Assembly: GCA_947479995.1 (NCBI GenBank)
Contig: CANKBT010000164.1
Span: forward strand, 1-6,962
Source of the DNA: Frankiaceae bacterium
GTDB taxonomy: Bacteria; Actinomycetota; Actinomycetes; Mycobacteriales; SCTD01
DNA length: 6,962 nucleotides
Direction of reading: 5' to 3'
A program made the position numbers and the translations under genes. The notes below the pieces were generated by a model that made no database searches, had not been told where the DNA came from, and worked only from the letters and a program-made list of their open reading frames with translations. The first letter of the stretch is position 1. The number at the start of each line of letters is the position of its first letter. Positions 5,328 through 6,962 of the stretch are shown here, piece by piece.

Positions 5328-6962
5328 ATGAGCACGCAGGCGCGCGAGGCGCTCCGGGAGCGCCTGGCGGGCGTCTCGCTGCGCGACGAGCGCCGGCTGG
5401 GCCGCCGCCTCGACGCCGCGCGCGACGCCGCCGCCCTCGTGGCCGTGGAGGCCGAGGTCGCCGCCGCCGAGGAGCGCCTCGCCCTGCGCGCCGCCGGCGT
5501 GCCGGCGCTGCGCTACCCCGAGCAGCTGCCGGTGAGCGAGCGCCGCGACGACATCGCCGCCGCGATCCGGGAGCACCAGGTCGTCGTCGTCGCGGGCGAG
5601 ACGGGCTCGGGCAAGACGACGCAGCTGCCCAAGATCTGCCTGGGGCTCGGCCGGGGCGTGCGCGGGATGATCGGCCACACCCAGCCGCGCCGGCTGGCGG
5701 CCCGCGCCGTCGCCGAGCGCATCGCCGAGGAGGTCGGCTCGCCGCTCGGCGAGGACGTCGGCTACAAGGTGCGCTTCCACGACCAGGTCGGCGAGGGCTC
5801 GTACGTCAAGCTCATGACCGACGGCATCCTGCTGGCCGAGATCGCCGAGGACCGGCTGCTCCGGGCGTACGACACCCTCATCGTCGACGAGGCGCACGAG
5901 CGCAGCCTCAACATCGACTTCCTGCTCGGCTTCCTCACGCAGCTGCTGCCGCAGCGCCCCGACCTCAAGCTCGTCATCACCTCGGCGACCATCGACCCGC
6001 AGCGCTTCGCCGACCACTTCGGCGGCGCGCCGGTCGTCGAGGTGAGCGGCCGCACCTACCCCGTCGAGGTCCGCTACCGCCCGCGCACGGCGGACGAGGA
6101 GGCGGGCACCGACGACGTCGACCAGGTGAGCGCGATCGTCGCGGCCGTCGACGAGCTCGCGGCCGAGGGGCCGGGCGACGTGCTGGTCTTCCTGTCCGGC
6201 GAGCGCGAGATCCGCGACACCGCCGACGCGCTGCGCAGCCGGGCCGAGCCGGGCACCGAGGTGCTGCCGCTCTACGCCCGGCTGTCCGCCGCCGAGCAGC
6301 ACCGCGTCTTCGCCCCGCACGCCGGGCGGCGCGTCGTGCTGGCCACCAACGTCGCGGAGACGTCGCTGACGGTGCCCGGCATCCGCTACGTCGTCGACCC
6401 CGGCACCGCGCGGATCTCGCGCTACAGCCAGCGCACCAAGGTGCAGCGGCTCCCGATCGAGGCGATCAGCCAGGCGTCGGCGACGCAGCGCGCCGGCCGC
6501 TGCGGGCGCGTCGAGGCGGGCATCTGCGTCCGCCTCTACAGCGAGGAGGACTTCCTCGCGCGGCCGGAGTTCACCGAGCCCGAGGTGCTGCGCACCAACC
6601 TGGCGAGCGTCATCCTGCAGATGACCGCCCTGGGGCTCGGGGAGGTCGCCGACTTCCCGTTCGTCGAGCGGCCGGAGCCGCGCAGCGTGCGCGACGGCGT
6701 GCAGCTGCTCACCGAGCTGGGCGCGGTGCAGGACGGCCGGCTCACGCCCACCGGGCGGCAGCTCGCGCAGCTGCCCGTGGACCCGCGGCTGGCGCGCATG
6801 CTCGTCGAGGCCGACCGGCTGGGCTGCCTGCGGGAGGTGCTCGTGCTCACGGCCGGGCTCACCGTGCAGGACGTCCGCGAGCGGCCGCTGGAGAAGCGGC
6901 AGCAGGCCGACGACCTGCACCGCCGCTTCGCCGACGAGACGTCGGACTTCCTGTCGCTGCTC
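5328..6962 (+). CDS. hrpA: ATP-dependent DEAH-box RNA helicase HrpA, N-terminal part (runs off the window)
   Basis: The frame stays open to the last base, giving 545 residues; HrpA proteins are about 1,300, so less than half is present. A charged N-terminal segment (1-60) precedes the helicase core. The superfamily 2 DEAH motifs appear in order: GETGSGKTTQ (I, 90-99), TQPRRLAA (Ia, 118-125), DEAH (II, 187-190), SAT (III, 219-221), VFLSGEREI (IV, 287-295), TNVAETSLTVPG (V, 340-351) and QRAGRCGR (VI, 387-394). The winged-helix and ratchet region begins after about 410 (LRTNLASVILQM, 421-432). It should use NTP hydrolysis to unwind or remodel RNA or ribonucleoprotein in the cytoplasm; bacterial HrpA has been linked to mRNA processing and ribosome rescue. 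The ATG at 5328 is chosen because TAGGCT lies just upstream; a GTG at 5319 is in frame but overlaps the likely transcription start. The divergent sugar operon is probably unrelated. Confidence 0.93.
   Translation, partial: MSTQAREALRERLAGVSLRDERRLGRRLDAARDAAALVAVEAEVAAAEERLALRAAGVPALRYPEQLPVSERRDDIAAAIREHQVVVVAGETGSGKTTQLPKICLGLGRGVRGMIGHTQPRRLAARAVAERIAEEVGSPLGEDVGYKVRFHDQVGEGSYVKLMTDGILLAEIAEDRLLRAYDTLIVDEAHERSLNIDFLLGFLTQLLPQRPDLKLVITSATIDPQRFADHFGGAPVVEVSGRTYPVEVRYRPRTADEEAGTDDVDQVSAIVAAVDELAAEGPGDVLVFLSGEREIRDTADALRSRAEPGTEVLPLYARLSAAEQHRVFAPHAGRRVVLATNVAETSLTVPGIRYVVDPGTARISRYSQRTKVQRLPIEAISQASATQRAGRCGRVEAGICVRLYSEEDFLARPEFTEPEVLRTNLASVILQMTALGLGEVADFPFVERPEPRSVRDGVQLLTELGAVQDGRLTPTGRQLAQLPVDPRLARMLVEADRLGCLREVLVLTAGLTVQDVRERPLEKRQQADDLHRRFADETSDFLSLL

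Noticed and set aside
5280..6920. A 546-codon minus-strand open frame opposite hrpA
   Set aside because: All DEAH helicase motifs occur in order on the + strand. The antisense product is a shadow of biased third positions.

Overview
The window is about three-quarters G+C by eye. It has strongly G/C-biased third codon positions, frequent GTG starts, 4-bp stop/start overlaps and TAnnnT-type -10 sequences, all of which fit a high-GC actinobacterial chromosome. The genus cannot be fixed from this sequence. I see no tRNA, rRNA, CRISPR array, insertion sequence or phage gene, and coding is dense. The content is ordinary metabolic and housekeeping genes. The most unusual signals are secondary structures at gene boundaries rather than an unknown multi-gene system.

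Layout. Bases 1-66 hold two back-to-back hairpins that probably terminate a gene lying to the left. Next, on the + strand, come a small four-helix membrane protein of unknown function (118-567) and an Old Yellow Enzyme-type flavin oxidoreductase of the YqjM class (629-1690). A 61-bp gap with no visible -10 box separates them, so they are probably cotranscribed. A 20-bp RNA stem (603-652) puts the oxidoreductase start codon in its loop and its presumed ribosome binding site in the stem.

Converging on them is a three-gene minus-strand operon, transcribed from about 5230 down to 1687. It encodes a beta-phosphoglucomutase (4505-5230), a GH65 disaccharide phosphorylase (2151-4508) and a NUDIX hydrolase of the COG4119 type (1687-2154). 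Both internal junctions are the same 4-bp GTGA overlap, which predicts translational coupling. The phosphorylase should split an alpha-linked glucose disaccharide (trehalose, maltose, kojibiose or similar) with phosphate to give beta-glucose 1-phosphate. The mutase then converts that to glucose 6-phosphate for glycolysis. The role of the NUDIX protein in this pathway is not obvious. The operon and the oxidoreductase end tail to tail, sharing the palindrome CTAG (1687-1690) as both stop codons.

A 97-bp divergent intergenic region (5231-5327) separates the operon from an HrpA-type DEAH-box ATP-dependent RNA helicase. That gene starts at 5328, probably from a leaderless or nearly leaderless promoter, and runs off the right edge. 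Only its first 545 residues are present.
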